Assembly (NCBI GenBank): GCA_001899775.1 | Contig: MKWN01000044.1 | Location: 1 to 64,000 of the forward strand | Direction: 5' to 3' | Origin: Thiobacillus sp. 65-29 | GTDB lineage: Bacteria; Pseudomonadota; Gammaproteobacteria; Burkholderiales; Thiobacillaceae | DNA: 64,000 nucleotides | Shown here: piece by piece, positions 11,390 through 20,364 of the stretch | How positions within the stretch are numbered: position 1 is the stretch's first letter | Layout of the letters: every line of letters starts with the position of its first letter | Program-made: the position numbers and the translations under genes | Notes under the pieces: generated by a model | Seen by the model: only the letters and a program-made list of their open reading frames with translations | Databases searched by the model: none | What the model was told of the DNA's origin: nothing

Positions 11390-11896
11390 TTAGCCCTGCT
11401 TGATGCCGTGCCCGGCCCAATAGTCAGTCGGCTTGTTGCGCGTTTCCTGCCCGGTCATGCGTTGCTGGATCCATTTCTCGCTGCGCCCGTGCTTTTGCCA
11501 GGTCTCGCGGGCGCGCTCCAGCGACAGCGCCGGGTCGGCCATTTCGCGCATGCGCTCGTAGCCGACCCTGGCCAGCCACAGCTTGATCGGCTCGGCCTTC
11601 GGGCTGGGCACGGACTGCACCAGCCGCAACAGGGTTTCGGCGGTGGCCACGTCGGTGAGATAGTTCTTGCCATCGGCGGCAGGCAATTTCAGTCGGTTAC
11701 AGTTTGTAACCGACTCACTGCCTTCTTTGGCCAAGCGGTTCTTCAGCACCTTCCAGTAATTTCTCGCCGCCTGGTAGTCGGGCTGCTGGGTCAGCACCTG
11801 CACGATGTCCACCACCGAGAACCACCAGGTTTCGGTGTCCTCGTCATAGACGCGCCGAATGGCGTGGGATTCAAACAGGGCGGACTGAATCTTCAT
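11390..11896 (-). CDS. BRO/antirepressor-like protein, probably C-terminally truncated
   Basis: N-terminal BRO-like 'WWFSVVDIVQVLT...ARNYWKVLKNRL'; ends abruptly at 'TDYWAGHGIKQG'. Confidence 0.7.
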   Translation of the reverse strand: MKIQSALFESHAIRRVYDEDTETWWFSVVDIVQVLTQQPDYQAARNYWKVLKNRLAKEGSESVTNCNRLKLPAADGKNYLTDVATAETLLRLVQSVPSPKAEPIKLWLARVGYERMREMADPALSLERARETWQKHGRSEKWIQQRMTGQETRNKPTDYWAGHGIKQG

Positions 11897-11907
11897 GGAC
11901 AGGCTCC

Positions 11908-13083
11908 TTAAATTTGCCCGCTGAAGGCCTGGTGCAGCAGAGATTTTTTCAGGTCGTCGAGCGCGGCCAGTTTTTGCTGGTAGAGGGATTCGAGGCGTTG
12001 GGTTTCGGTGGCGAGGGCGTCGAGTCGGGCCGCCATTTCACTCTGTTCCTTGAGTGATGGAAACGAGACCACAATCTTTCTCAAATCACCGATGTTGATC
12101 TGCATCAGTGCGGCGCCGTAGGTTTTGGCCCGGATTTGGCTCTGAACCGCTTCCGAAGTCATCAGGAAATAACCAAAGTCTTGCCGAATAAGTGATGGGG
12201 CGAAAACAATTGGCACGATGCCTCGGGTGACATTCGCTCCCGCAAGTTCCGGTGCGGTCACAGAAACGGCGCCGGTGCCTCCCCGAACACAGAGCAGAAG
12301 TTCGCCACCACGCAATGTCGTTCTTCGATAGCCATCGCCAATCTTGGGGTCAATCCGTTTCAATCCATCGAGCGTAATCGTCTTCGCCGTCAAATCCGTG
12401 GGGCGAACTACTGGCATGCCATTCGTGTAGTCGTGTCCAGGCTGGACGATGCCGTACGAGAGAGTACATTGTGCATCGACCACATCTTCAAGAGGTTTCT
12501 CCACCCATCCCTCACCCCGCTGCGCGAAAACAGATTGCAGGTGGCTCTCGAACAAGGCGCGGGCGTTCTGGAGGTTTTTTTCGGTGTTGGCCTTGGCGGT
12601 GGCGATGCCGTCGAAGGCTTCGTCGAGGATGGCGACGATGCGGTGTTGTTCGGAAAGCGGGGGGATCGGAAACTCGATGCCGAGAATTTGTTTCGACGAA
12701 AGATGCTTCACCGTGGCGAAGCCGGTTACGTCCTCGATTGCTTTCAGGTGGTCGTTTACTCCGTAAAACAAGAATCGAGGAACGAGTCCGCCGGAGAATC
12801 CCTGAAGCCTGCATACTCGTTGGTTAAGCAAGGCAGGCTCGCCTTTCCATTCGTAGCATCCAAACTCCCCATCCATCCCGATCAGCAAGTCTCCAGCTTT
12901 CACAACATACTTCTCGTCGTATTGGCCATCAAATCGAGTTTCGGTTTCTACCCCCGCTTTCAAACTGCGAATTCGGACAAGCGGTAGGCCCTTCGTGGTA
13001 TTGAAGCTTTTTGAGTCGAAGGCGTAGCCATTTTGAATTTGCAGCACATCGCCTAGTTGTTTGATTGCCCAGCCCATTTTCAT
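11908..13083 (-). CDS. hsdS: Type I restriction-modification specificity subunit
   Basis: Two target-recognition halves, 'IPPLSEQHRIVAILDEAF' and 'FPSLKEQSEMAARLDAL' helices; 4-bp overlap with hsdM. Confidence 0.93.
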   Translation of the reverse strand: MKMGWAIKQLGDVLQIQNGYAFDSKSFNTTKGLPLVRIRSLKAGVETETRFDGQYDEKYVVKAGDLLIGMDGEFGCYEWKGEPALLNQRVCRLQGFSGGLVPRFLFYGVNDHLKAIEDVTGFATVKHLSSKQILGIEFPIPPLSEQHRIVAILDEAFDGIATAKANTEKNLQNARALFESHLQSVFAQRGEGWVEKPLEDVVDAQCTLSYGIVQPGHDYTNGMPVVRPTDLTAKTITLDGLKRIDPKIGDGYRRTTLRGGELLLCVRGGTGAVSVTAPELAGANVTRGIVPIVFAPSLIRQDFGYFLMTSEAVQSQIRAKTYGAALMQINIGDLRKIVVSFPSLKEQSEMAARLDALATETQRLESLYQQKLAALDDLKKSLLHQAFSGQI

Positions 13084-14537
13084 ACGAGCAGCGCCCTGAT
13101 ATTCGCCAGCACCTGCGCACTCTCGGCATCGAGCGCCACGATCTCGTCCATGATGACCTGCGGACTGCGGTGGACGACTTCCTCACCACCGTTCGGGTTC
13201 TTCACCGACAGGTCGAAGGTCGCCGGGTCGATGTCCGTGGCGTCCACGCTCCAGCTCTTCGGCGAGTCGGCGAAGGTCTTCTGCAGCGCAATGAATTCGG
13301 CCAGATCGGTGTCGTTGAGCGGGTTGGTCTTGCCGAGGTTGCGGCCGGGATCGAGCTGGTAGTACCAGACCTTGCGGGTCGGTGCGCCTTTCTCGAAGAA
13401 CAGCACCACGGTCTTCACGCCGGCGCCCTGGAAGGTGCCGCCGGGGCAGTCGAGCACCGTGTGCAGGTTGCAGGACTCCAACAATAATTTGCGCAGGCTG
13501 ACCGAGGCATTGTCGGTGTTGGATAAAAACGTGTTCTTGATGACCACGCCGGCGCGGCCGCCGGCCTTGAGCATCTTGATGAAGTGCTGCAGGAACAGGA
13601 AAGCGGTCTCGCCGGTGCGGATGGGGAAGTTCTGCTGGACTTCCTTGCGTTCCTTGCCGCCGAAGGGCGGGTTGGCGAGGATCACGTCCATGCGGTCCTT
13701 GTCCTGGATGTCGGCGAGGTTCTCGGCCAGGGTGTTGGTGTGGACGATGTTCGGCGCCTCGATGCCGTGCAGGATCATGTTCATGATGGCGATGACGTAG
13801 GCGAGCGACTTCTTCTCCTTGCCGTAGAAGGTGCGCTCCTGCAGCGTCTTCAGGTCGGCGGTGGTCAGCCTGGGCCGGGACTTGAGGTGGTCGAAGGCTT
13901 CGCACAGGAAGCCCGCCGATCCCACTGCGCCGTCGTAGATGCGCTCGCCGATTTTGGGGTTGACCACCTGCACGATGGCGCGGATGAGCGGGCGCGGCGT
14001 GTAGTACTCGCCGCCGTTGCGCCCGGCGTTGCCCATGTTCCTGATCTTGGCTTCGTACAGGTGGCTGAGTTCGTGTTTCTCGGTCTGCGAGCGGAAGCGC
14101 AGCTCGTCGATGTGGTCGATGATTTCGCGCAGGTTGTAGCCGCTGTGGATCCTGTTCTTGATCTCGCCGAAGATCTCGCCGATCTTGTATTCGATGGTGT
14201 TCGCGCTATCCGCTTTTTGTTTGAAGCCGTGCAGATAGGGGAAGAGCTTGCGGTCAACGAAGTCGCGCAGGTCGTCGCCGGTCAGCGCCTTGTTGTGGTC
14301 GAGCTTGCCGTCCTTGTCCTTCGGCGCCGCCCAGCTTTCCCAGCGGTAGGGCGTGTCGAGGATGAAGCTGTACTTCTTTCCCTCCAGTTCGGCCTCCATC
14401 GCCTTGTCCTGCTCCAGCCCGTCCAGGTATTTCAGGAACAGCAGCCAGGAAGTCTGCTCGGTGTAGTCGAGTTCCGTGGTGCAGCCGGCCTCTTTCCTGA
14501 GAACGTCGTCGATGTTTTTGAAGGCTTGTTCGAACAT
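13080..14537 (-). CDS. hsdM: Type I restriction-modification DNA methyltransferase subunit
   Basis: 'GEYYTPRPLIRAIVQ', 'NPPFGGKE', HsdM N-terminal domain; start MFEQAFKNIDDVLR. Confidence 0.95.
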   Translation of the reverse strand: MFEQAFKNIDDVLRKEAGCTTELDYTEQTSWLLFLKYLDGLEQDKAMEAELEGKKYSFILDTPYRWESWAAPKDKDGKLDHNKALTGDDLRDFVDRKLFPYLHGFKQKADSANTIEYKIGEIFGEIKNRIHSGYNLREIIDHIDELRFRSQTEKHELSHLYEAKIRNMGNAGRNGGEYYTPRPLIRAIVQVVNPKIGERIYDGAVGSAGFLCEAFDHLKSRPRLTTADLKTLQERTFYGKEKKSLAYVIAIMNMILHGIEAPNIVHTNTLAENLADIQDKDRMDVILANPPFGGKERKEVQQNFPIRTGETAFLFLQHFIKMLKAGGRAGVVIKNTFLSNTDNASVSLRKLLLESCNLHTVLDCPGGTFQGAGVKTVVLFFEKGAPTRKVWYYQLDPGRNLGKTNPLNDTDLAEFIALQKTFADSPKSWSVDATDIDPATFDLSVKNPNGGEEVVHRSPQVIMDEIVALDAESAQVLANIRALLV

Positions 14538-14946
14538 AGGGAGTACGGCTGATTCTTGTGATGGGCCACGGTTGGCCAAGGGGTAATTTAACCGGGATGG
14601 GTGCTGTTTGGCCAAGGAAAGCGATCACTCGGGCAAAGCACTGTTGAGCGCCTCGGTCAACTCGCCATCGAGTTCAAGCCAATCATGGAGTTCTACGTTC
14701 AGGCGGCAGGCCCCGTTGACGATCCACACGGACGCTTGCATTGGTCCGCCAGCCCGTTACCGTCAGATGGCGCGACAGGATTTCAGTTTCGCCGGGTTGC
14801 CCTGGCATCAGGGAACGCGCTTAAAATTGTAATGGCTCCGGGCGGGATTCTCCTGGCACTGTCAGGAACAAACAAGCACAATACCCGGCCGCATTCCAGG
14901 TAAAGGTGTGGATCGCGGGGCAGGTCAGGAAACACAAAGGATAGAT

Positions 14947-15396
14947 ATGCGCTACTGGCTGATGAAAAGCGAGCCGTCCGAATACAGCATCGACGATTTC
15001 GCCCGTGACGGTTCGACCCCGTGGTTCGGCGTGCGCAACTATCAGGCGCGCAATTTCATGCGCGACCAGATGAAGGTCGGCGACAAGGTGCTGTTCTATC
15101 ATTCGTCGTGCGCGGAGCCGGGCATCACCGGCCTGGCCGAAGTGAGCGTGCCGGCCTATCCGGATGCCAGCCAGTTCGACCGCGACGGCCATTATTTCGA
15201 CCCCAAGGCGACACCAGAAAACCCCCGCTGGTTCAACGTCGAAGTCAGGCTGGTGAAAAGGACGCGGCTGATGCCGCTGAAGGAAATCCGCAGCTACCCC
15301 GAGCTTGCCAACATGCGCATTCTGCAGCGCGGCAATCGTCTGTCGATCACCCCGGTCGACCCGGCGGAATACGCCTTCATCCTGAAGAAGCTTTGA
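14947..15396 (+). CDS. EVE domain-containing protein
   Basis: 'MRYWLMKSEPSEYSIDDF...WFGVRNYQARNFMRDQMKVGDKVLFYHS'. Confidence 0.93.
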   Translation: MRYWLMKSEPSEYSIDDFARDGSTPWFGVRNYQARNFMRDQMKVGDKVLFYHSSCAEPGITGLAEVSVPAYPDASQFDRDGHYFDPKATPENPRWFNVEVRLVKRTRLMPLKEIRSYPELANMRILQRGNRLSITPVDPAEYAFILKKL

Positions 15397-16202
15397 TGCC
15401 CGAACTCGCGCCGGCACTGCTGGCCGCCTACGCCGGTCTCGGGCTGCTGGTCGGCTTCGTCGCCGGCCTGCTCGGCGTGGGCGGCGGGCTCATCATCGTG
15501 CCGGTGCTGATCATGCTGCTGCACGCGCAGGGTCTCGCGGCGGGCATCGAACCGCAGGTCGCGCTCGGCACCTCGCTCGCCTCCATCCTGTTCACCTCGC
15601 TGTCCAGCGTGCGCGCCCACCATCGGCGTGGCGCCGTCGACTGGCCCCTCGTTGGCCGCATCGCACCCGGCATCCTTGCCGGTACACTGGCCGGCGCGCT
15701 CGTCGCCGCACAGGTGCCGGCGACACTGTTGAAGGGTTTTTTCGTGGTCTTCCTGTTCTACGCTGCGGCACAGATGTGGGCGGACTTCAAGCCGGCCCCG
15801 CATCGCGGCCTGCCCGGGCGTGCCGGCACCACGCTGGCCGGCGGCGTGATCGGCGCCGTGTCGAGCTGGGTCGGCATCGGCGGCGGCACCCTGTCGGTGC
15901 CCTTCATGCTGTGGCACAACATTCCCCTGCACCGCGCCATCGCCACCTCCGCCGCGATCGGCTTCCCCATCGCCTTCGCCGGCGCCATCGGCTATGTGCT
16001 GGGCGGCCGGGACAGTCCCGATCTGCCGGCGGCAAGCCTCGGCTTCGTCTATCTTCCCGCACTCGCCGGCATCGTCGTCGGCAGCGTGCTGACCGCCCCG
16101 CTCGGCGCCGCGACCGCGCACCGTCTCCCCGTGCGGCCGTTGAAACGCGCGTTCGCGCTGCTGCTGTTGACGCTGGCGCTGCGCATGGCCTGGACACTCT
16201 AG
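15396..16202 (+). CDS. TauE/SafE-family sulfite exporter-like permease
   Basis: 'GLLVGFVAGLLGVGGGLIIVPVL' and a second repeat; TGATG coupling with the EVE gene. Confidence 0.88.
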   Translation: MPELAPALLAAYAGLGLLVGFVAGLLGVGGGLIIVPVLIMLLHAQGLAAGIEPQVALGTSLASILFTSLSSVRAHHRRGAVDWPLVGRIAPGILAGTLAGALVAAQVPATLLKGFFVVFLFYAAAQMWADFKPAPHRGLPGRAGTTLAGGVIGAVSSWVGIGGGTLSVPFMLWHNIPLHRAIATSAAIGFPIAFAGAIGYVLGGRDSPDLPAASLGFVYLPALAGIVVGSVLTAPLGAATAHRLPVRPLKRAFALLLLTLALRMAWTL

Positions 16203-16616
16203 TCGCGCGACTGCGTAAATTCGCACGAGACGGCACGCTACAGCGAAAAGCGCCTGCTCGAATGCAGCGCAGGACGTGCGGCATTCCTCGCTCGCATAAG
16301 CCGCAACGATGGCATCGTCGCGCCTACCGTGCGTCTCGGAGTCGTGGCGGAGCGGTTTCGCCTGCGGACGACGCCGCCGAAAGCGAAGGCGCAATACAGC
16401 CTTCATGGCTTTGGCTTTAACGACGGTGGCATCGCGACAGCGGCGCGAGAAGGTGGGGTACAGGGGCAGGCCTTTCCTTTTGCCTTCACGCTCCGGCCGC
16501 TCAGACAGAAGGGAGGATTAAGGAAAGACGCCGCCCCACGCTTCTCCTGCGCTCGCGACCCCTCGCTGTGGGCGGTACAAGCATTGCTCCCTGATTCGAT
16601 AACGGTTCATTGATCC

Positions 16617-16685
16617 CCCTAACGTCAGAGTTGAGCGGCCTCGCGCGGCTTTATGCGCGAGGCCCGCTCGAACGACGGGTTGGAC
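16617..16685 (-). other. Integron attC-like recombination site (69 bp)
   Basis: On minus strand: R'' GTCCAAC, L'' TCGTTCGAGCGG, stem GGCCTCGCGC/GCGCGAGGCC, L' CCGCTCAACTC (one-base bulge), R' GTTAGGG. Confidence 0.8.
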
Positions 16686-16998
16686 GTCGCTTGGCCGTGG
16701 CGCCCGGAGGCTGCTTGGAAGTCCCCGCTTCGGACAATCGGCCCGTAACGTACTTGTGCAAAACGCTAGCTATTAGTGTTTGGTACGGCACCCCTTCTTC
16801 CAGGGCTTTGACCTGAATATCATTCAGATCGCCAGAGGACAGGCGGATATTGACCCGGCGATCCTTGATCGCGGTGGCGCGCGCAGCGGCCTTGAACTTA
16901 GCAAGTTCGGCTTTCGTTGCAACAGACCTCAGTTGACCTTTCTCGAAGGCGTTCAACACTTCGAGTTCATATTCATCAATTTTCGGCATCTGGTTCAC
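16651..16998 (-). CDS. RHH/BrnA-like antitoxin
   Basis: 'RVNIRLSSGDLNDIQVKALEEGVPYQTLIASVLHKYVTGRL'; C-terminal residues encoded by the attC-like site. Confidence 0.78.
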   Translation of the reverse strand: MNQMPKIDEYELEVLNAFEKGQLRSVATKAELAKFKAAARATAIKDRRVNIRLSSGDLNDIQVKALEEGVPYQTLIASVLHKYVTGRLSEAGTSKQPPGATAKRRPTRRSSGPRA

Positions 16999-17269
16999 CT
17001 TGATTCAGATAGTCGCGGGTAGCCTTGCGGCTTGGGATCGCAGTCTTGAGGAAGAAGTAATCCTCCTCCTCGACGAATGGCACCAAGCAGGCGTAGTTGT
17101 CGCACGAGACGACAAGAACACGCTGCCTTGGATATTTCGACTGGTTCGGGTGAGCCAGGATGTCCAGCAACCCGGCAGACTCGATGGCGACCACGATGCT
17201 CTCAAACGAAATGCCCCGCTCAGACGAGAGCGCCCCATTCTTGTCGGCGTTCCAGCGAAATGGTCTCAT
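16976..17269 (-). CDS. BrnT-like toxin
   Basis: Small ORF directly upstream of and overlapping the antitoxin; 'FRWNADKNGALSSERGISFESIVVAIE' resembles BrnT-type 'W..K...N..KHGI.F'. Confidence 0.7.
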   Translation of the reverse strand: MRPFRWNADKNGALSSERGISFESIVVAIESAGLLDILAHPNQSKYPRQRVLVVSCDNYACLVPFVEEEDYFFLKTAIPSRKATRDYLNQGEPDAEN

Positions 17270-17318
17270 CGAGTCATCTTACGCTGATGTGTGCCTATTG
17301 TCACCACGGACTCAAGAC

Positions 17319-17340
17319 GCCCAACGTTTGAGTTCACCCG
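17319..17340 (-). other. Partial attC (3' half) upstream of the TA cassette
   Basis: Minus strand GTGAACTCAAACGTTGGGC: L' TGAACTC and consensus R' GTTGGGC; the 5' half is replaced. Confidence 0.6.
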
Positions 17341-17520
17341 CGGCCGGAAGCGGGCGCAGCCCGCTGTAGACCGTTCATCGCCTCGACGTAGGCGTTGCTG
17401 CGCCCGCCGAGCATGCCGCGTACGATGCCACCAAGGTAGTCCTTCAGCGTCGCGGCCAGGCGCTTGAACGGATCGCCGCGGCCGAGGCGCGCATCTCCAC
17501 GCGGCGCACCTCATCCATCG
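17341..17520 (-). pseudogene. Transposase C-terminal remnant (ISL3-like)
   Basis: Minus-frame translation GDPFKRLAATLKDYLGGIVRGMLGGRSNAYVEAMNGL... resembles ISL3-type C-termini, followed by frame loss. Confidence 0.5.
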
Positions 17521-17575
17521 AGAGCAGAAATAGCAGAAATAGGGTCAGACTCTGAGGTTTCCCCACGAATCCTCA

Positions 17576-17761
17576 TTGCAAATCAATGAATTTGTCTCGC
17601 TGCTCGATCAGATCGTCAGTCACCAGGCGCTGCTCATGGCGACCAATGACATCTTCTGGCTCTCGGGCGTATTCTTTCTCGGCCTGATGGCGCTGTCCTG
17701 GCTCACCCGTCCCCCTCGCCAGGGTGGCGCACCGACTCCAGCCGACGCGGGTGCGCATTGA
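17576..17761 (+). pseudogene. C-terminal remnant of DHA2/EmrB-family MFS transporter
   Basis: 'LLDQIVSHQALLMATNDIFWLSGVFFLGLMALSWLTRPP' matches the family C-terminus; no N-terminal part upstream. Confidence 0.65.
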
Positions 17762-17832
17762 TGCCGGCAGTCCGCTTCGATGCAAGCCCGCCACGCACGC
17801 GGTATCCTTTCCACAGCTCAAGGAGGCACACG

Positions 17833-18303
17833 ATGCATCAGCGACTCGATTACCGACTGGCTTCACCCGAGGCATTCAGGACCATGCTCCACGTCGAGCA
17901 GCAGATCCACAAGAGCGGCCTGGAAGCTTCGCTGCTCGAACTGGTCAAGACGCGCGCCTCGCAGATCAACGGCTGCGCCTGGTGCCTGGATATGCACACC
18001 AAGGATGCGCGCGCGCAGGGCGAAACCGAGCAGCGCCTGTACCTGCTGACGGCCTGGCGCGAAGCGCCGTGCTACAGTGCGCGCGAGCGCGCCGCACTGG
18101 CCTGGACCGAGGCGCTCACCCGGATCGCGGACACGCACGAAGTATCCGACGCGGTGTACGACGAGGCGCGCCGCCACTTTGACGAGAGAGCGCTGGTCGA
18201 CCTGACGCTGGCGGTCATCGCCATCAACGGCTGGAACCGGATGAACGTGGCCTTCCGTACCACCGTGGGCGACTACGTGAGTCCGCACGCGACGGCAGGC
18301 TGA
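17833..18303 (+). CDS. Carboxymuconolactone decarboxylase / AhpD-like protein
   Basis: CxxC 'NGCAWCLDMHTKDAR'; RBS AGGAGG. Confidence 0.9.
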   Translation: MHQRLDYRLASPEAFRTMLHVEQQIHKSGLEASLLELVKTRASQINGCAWCLDMHTKDARAQGETEQRLYLLTAWREAPCYSARERAALAWTEALTRIADTHEVSDAVYDEARRHFDERALVDLTLAVIAINGWNRMNVAFRTTVGDYVSPHATAG

Positions 18304-18376
18304 CCCGCCTGCCGGACAGGCCCGGGGGCCTCCCGACCGGAGCACGAAGCAACGCCACCACGCCACGAAAACACCG

Positions 18377-20149
18377 ATGCTGCGCCACTTCACGACTACC
18401 CGCCAACGCCTGCACGCCACACAAGACCAGTTGCGCGCCGCCGAAGAGGCACTGCGCGTGGCGGACGCGATTTTCCAGAATGTGGAAGCCGTGATGGTGA
18501 CCAATGCGCGCGGACGCATTCAGCGCGTCAACGCGGCCTTCAGTGCATTGACCGGCTACGCTGCGGACGAAGTGGTCGGCAAGACGCCCTGGCTGTTGCG
18601 CTCCGGCCACCATGACGAGGCTTTCTACGTCGCCATGCGCGCGGCGATCGCCAGCACCGGCCGCTGGCAGGGCGAGATCTGGGACCGCCACAAGAGCGGC
18701 GCCGTGTTTCCCAAATGGCTGACCATCGTCGCCGTATCCAATGGCGCCGGGGAAATCACGCACATGGTGGCCACCTACGTCGACATCCGCGAGCGCAAGC
18801 GCGCCGAGGCGCAGATCCATCAACTGGCGTTCTACGACGTCCTCACCGAGCTGCCGAACCGGGTCCTGCTGCGCGAACGGCTGCAGAGCGCGATGCGGGC
18901 GTGTGCCGACGGCGGAGGTCACGGCGCGCTGTTGCTGCTGGACCTGGACGATTTCCGGACCCTGAACGACACCCGGGGCCACAGCCAGGGCGATGCGCTG
19001 CTGCAGCAGGTGGCGCAGCGCCTGGCGGGTTGCGTGGCGGGCAACGACACGGTGGCACGCCTGGGCGGTGACGAGTTCGCCATCGTTCTGGCCGATCTGT
19101 GCAGCGCACGCGAGCAGGCCGCGGCCCGGGCCGAGGCGTTCGGCCGGAAGGTGCTGCAGGTGCTGCGCCCGGCCTACGTCCTGGGCGATGGCGACCACCA
19201 CGGCACCGCCAGCATGGGTGTGGCCCTGTTCGGCGGCACGGAACAGGACGTCGATACCGTACTCAAGCAGGCCGAGATGGCCATGTACCAGGCCAAGGCC
19301 AGCGGCCGCGACACCCTGCATTTCTTCGACGCCGCGCTCGAACGCGCCATCACCGAGCGCGTGCAGCTGGAACGCGCGCTGCGCGAGGGCATCGAGCGTG
19401 GCGAACTGGTGCTGCACTACCAGCCGCAGCTGGCCGCCCTGGACGGCGGACTGCACGTGGTGGGCGCCGAGGCGCTGGTGCGCTGGCAGCATCCCGGGCG
19501 CGGGCTGCTCGGGCCAGGGTTGTTCATCCCGCTGGCCGAGGAGACCGGCCTTATCCTGGCGCTGGGCCGTTGGGTGCTGCGCACCGCCTGCGCGCAACTG
19601 GCGGCCTGGGCCACGCAGCCCGACCTCGCCAGCGTGACCCTCGCGGTCAACGTGAGCGCACCCCAGTTCCTCGAGGACGGCTTCGCCGACGAAGTGCTGG
19701 CGTTGCTGCGGCACGCCGGTGCGCGCCCGGAGCGGCTGAAGATCGAATTGACCGAAAGCATGCTGATGAACGGCGCCGACACGGTGATCGCCATCATGCG
19801 CACGCTTCAGGAGCAAGGCGTGCAGTTCTCGCTCGACGATTTCGGCACGGGTTATTCCTCGCTCTCCTACCTGCGACGCCTGCCGCTTGATCAGCTGAAG
19901 ATCGACCAGTCCTTCGTGCGCGACCTGGCAGGCGACGACAGCGATGCCGCCACGGCGCACTCGATTGCCGGTGCCATCGCTGCCTTGGGGCACAGTCTGG
20001 GCCTGACGGTGATCGCCGAGGGCGTGGAGACCGCCGCGCAGCGCGACGCGCTGGCCGCGATCGGCTGCACCACCTGGCAGGGCTACTTCTTCAGCCGCCC
20101 GCTGCCGCTGGAGGCGTTCGAGGCCTGGCTGCGCACGCGGGCGGCCTAG
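18377..20149 (+). CDS. PAS-GGDEF-EAL protein
   Basis: PAS; intact 'GGDEF'; intact 'EALVRW'; 'DDFGTGYSSLSYLRRLPLDQLKIDQSFV'. Confidence 0.95.
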   Translation: MLRHFTTTRQRLHATQDQLRAAEEALRVADAIFQNVEAVMVTNARGRIQRVNAAFSALTGYAADEVVGKTPWLLRSGHHDEAFYVAMRAAIASTGRWQGEIWDRHKSGAVFPKWLTIVAVSNGAGEITHMVATYVDIRERKRAEAQIHQLAFYDVLTELPNRVLLRERLQSAMRACADGGGHGALLLLDLDDFRTLNDTRGHSQGDALLQQVAQRLAGCVAGNDTVARLGGDEFAIVLADLCSAREQAAARAEAFGRKVLQVLRPAYVLGDGDHHGTASMGVALFGGTEQDVDTVLKQAEMAMYQAKASGRDTLHFFDAALERAITERVQLERALREGIERGELVLHYQPQLAALDGGLHVVGAEALVRWQHPGRGLLGPGLFIPLAEETGLILALGRWVLRTACAQLAAWATQPDLASVTLAVNVSAPQFLEDGFADEVLALLRHAGARPERLKIELTESMLMNGADTVIAIMRTLQEQGVQFSLDDFGTGYSSLSYLRRLPLDQLKIDQSFVRDLAGDDSDAATAHSIAGAIAALGHSLGLTVIAEGVETAAQRDALAAIGCTTWQGYFFSRPLPLEAFEAWLRTRAA

Positions 20150-20313
20150 GAGCCTGTCGGACTTGAGCACGATCTACTGCGCCGGTGGGATAGCGGTCCA
20201 TATTTGTCCATTTTTTCGTTACATAGGCCCACTATGCGCCTCAAAAATGGACAAATCTGTCCTCGCTCTCCCACTCGGCTCGCTACGATCGCTCAAGTCC
20301 GACAGGCTCCTAG
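20146..20313. mobile_element. MITE-like palindromic element (~168 bp) with possible CTAG target duplication
   Basis: Perfect 23-bp terminal arms CTAGGAGCCTGTCGGACTTGAGC (20146-20168)/rc (20291-20313); inner TTTGTCCATTTTT/AAAAATGGACAAA. Confidence 0.75.
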
Positions 20314-20322
20314 CGGGCGTGC

Positions 20323-20350
20323 AAAAAAAAGCCCGGCCGGGCCGGGCGTT
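20323..20350 (-). terminator. Rho-independent terminator
   Basis: Minus strand GCCCGGCCCGGCCGGGC followed by T8. Confidence 0.8.
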
Positions 20351-20364
20351 CAAGGGAGCGGGCG

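Noticed and set aside
11390-11896. Prophage remnant
   Set aside because: Only one BRO/antirepressor-like ORF, no structural or integrase genes; such ORFs occur in type I R-M loci.
14947-15396. EVE-domain protein as part of the R-M defence island
   Set aside because: It is on the opposite strand, coupled to a TauE-like gene, and standalone EVE genes are common chromosomal genes; adjacency alone is weak evidence.
16204-16616. Non-coding stretch between the TauE gene and the attC site as a gene or RNA
   Set aside because: Several short overlapping ORFs in all frames but none with domain signal or clear structure; left unannotated.
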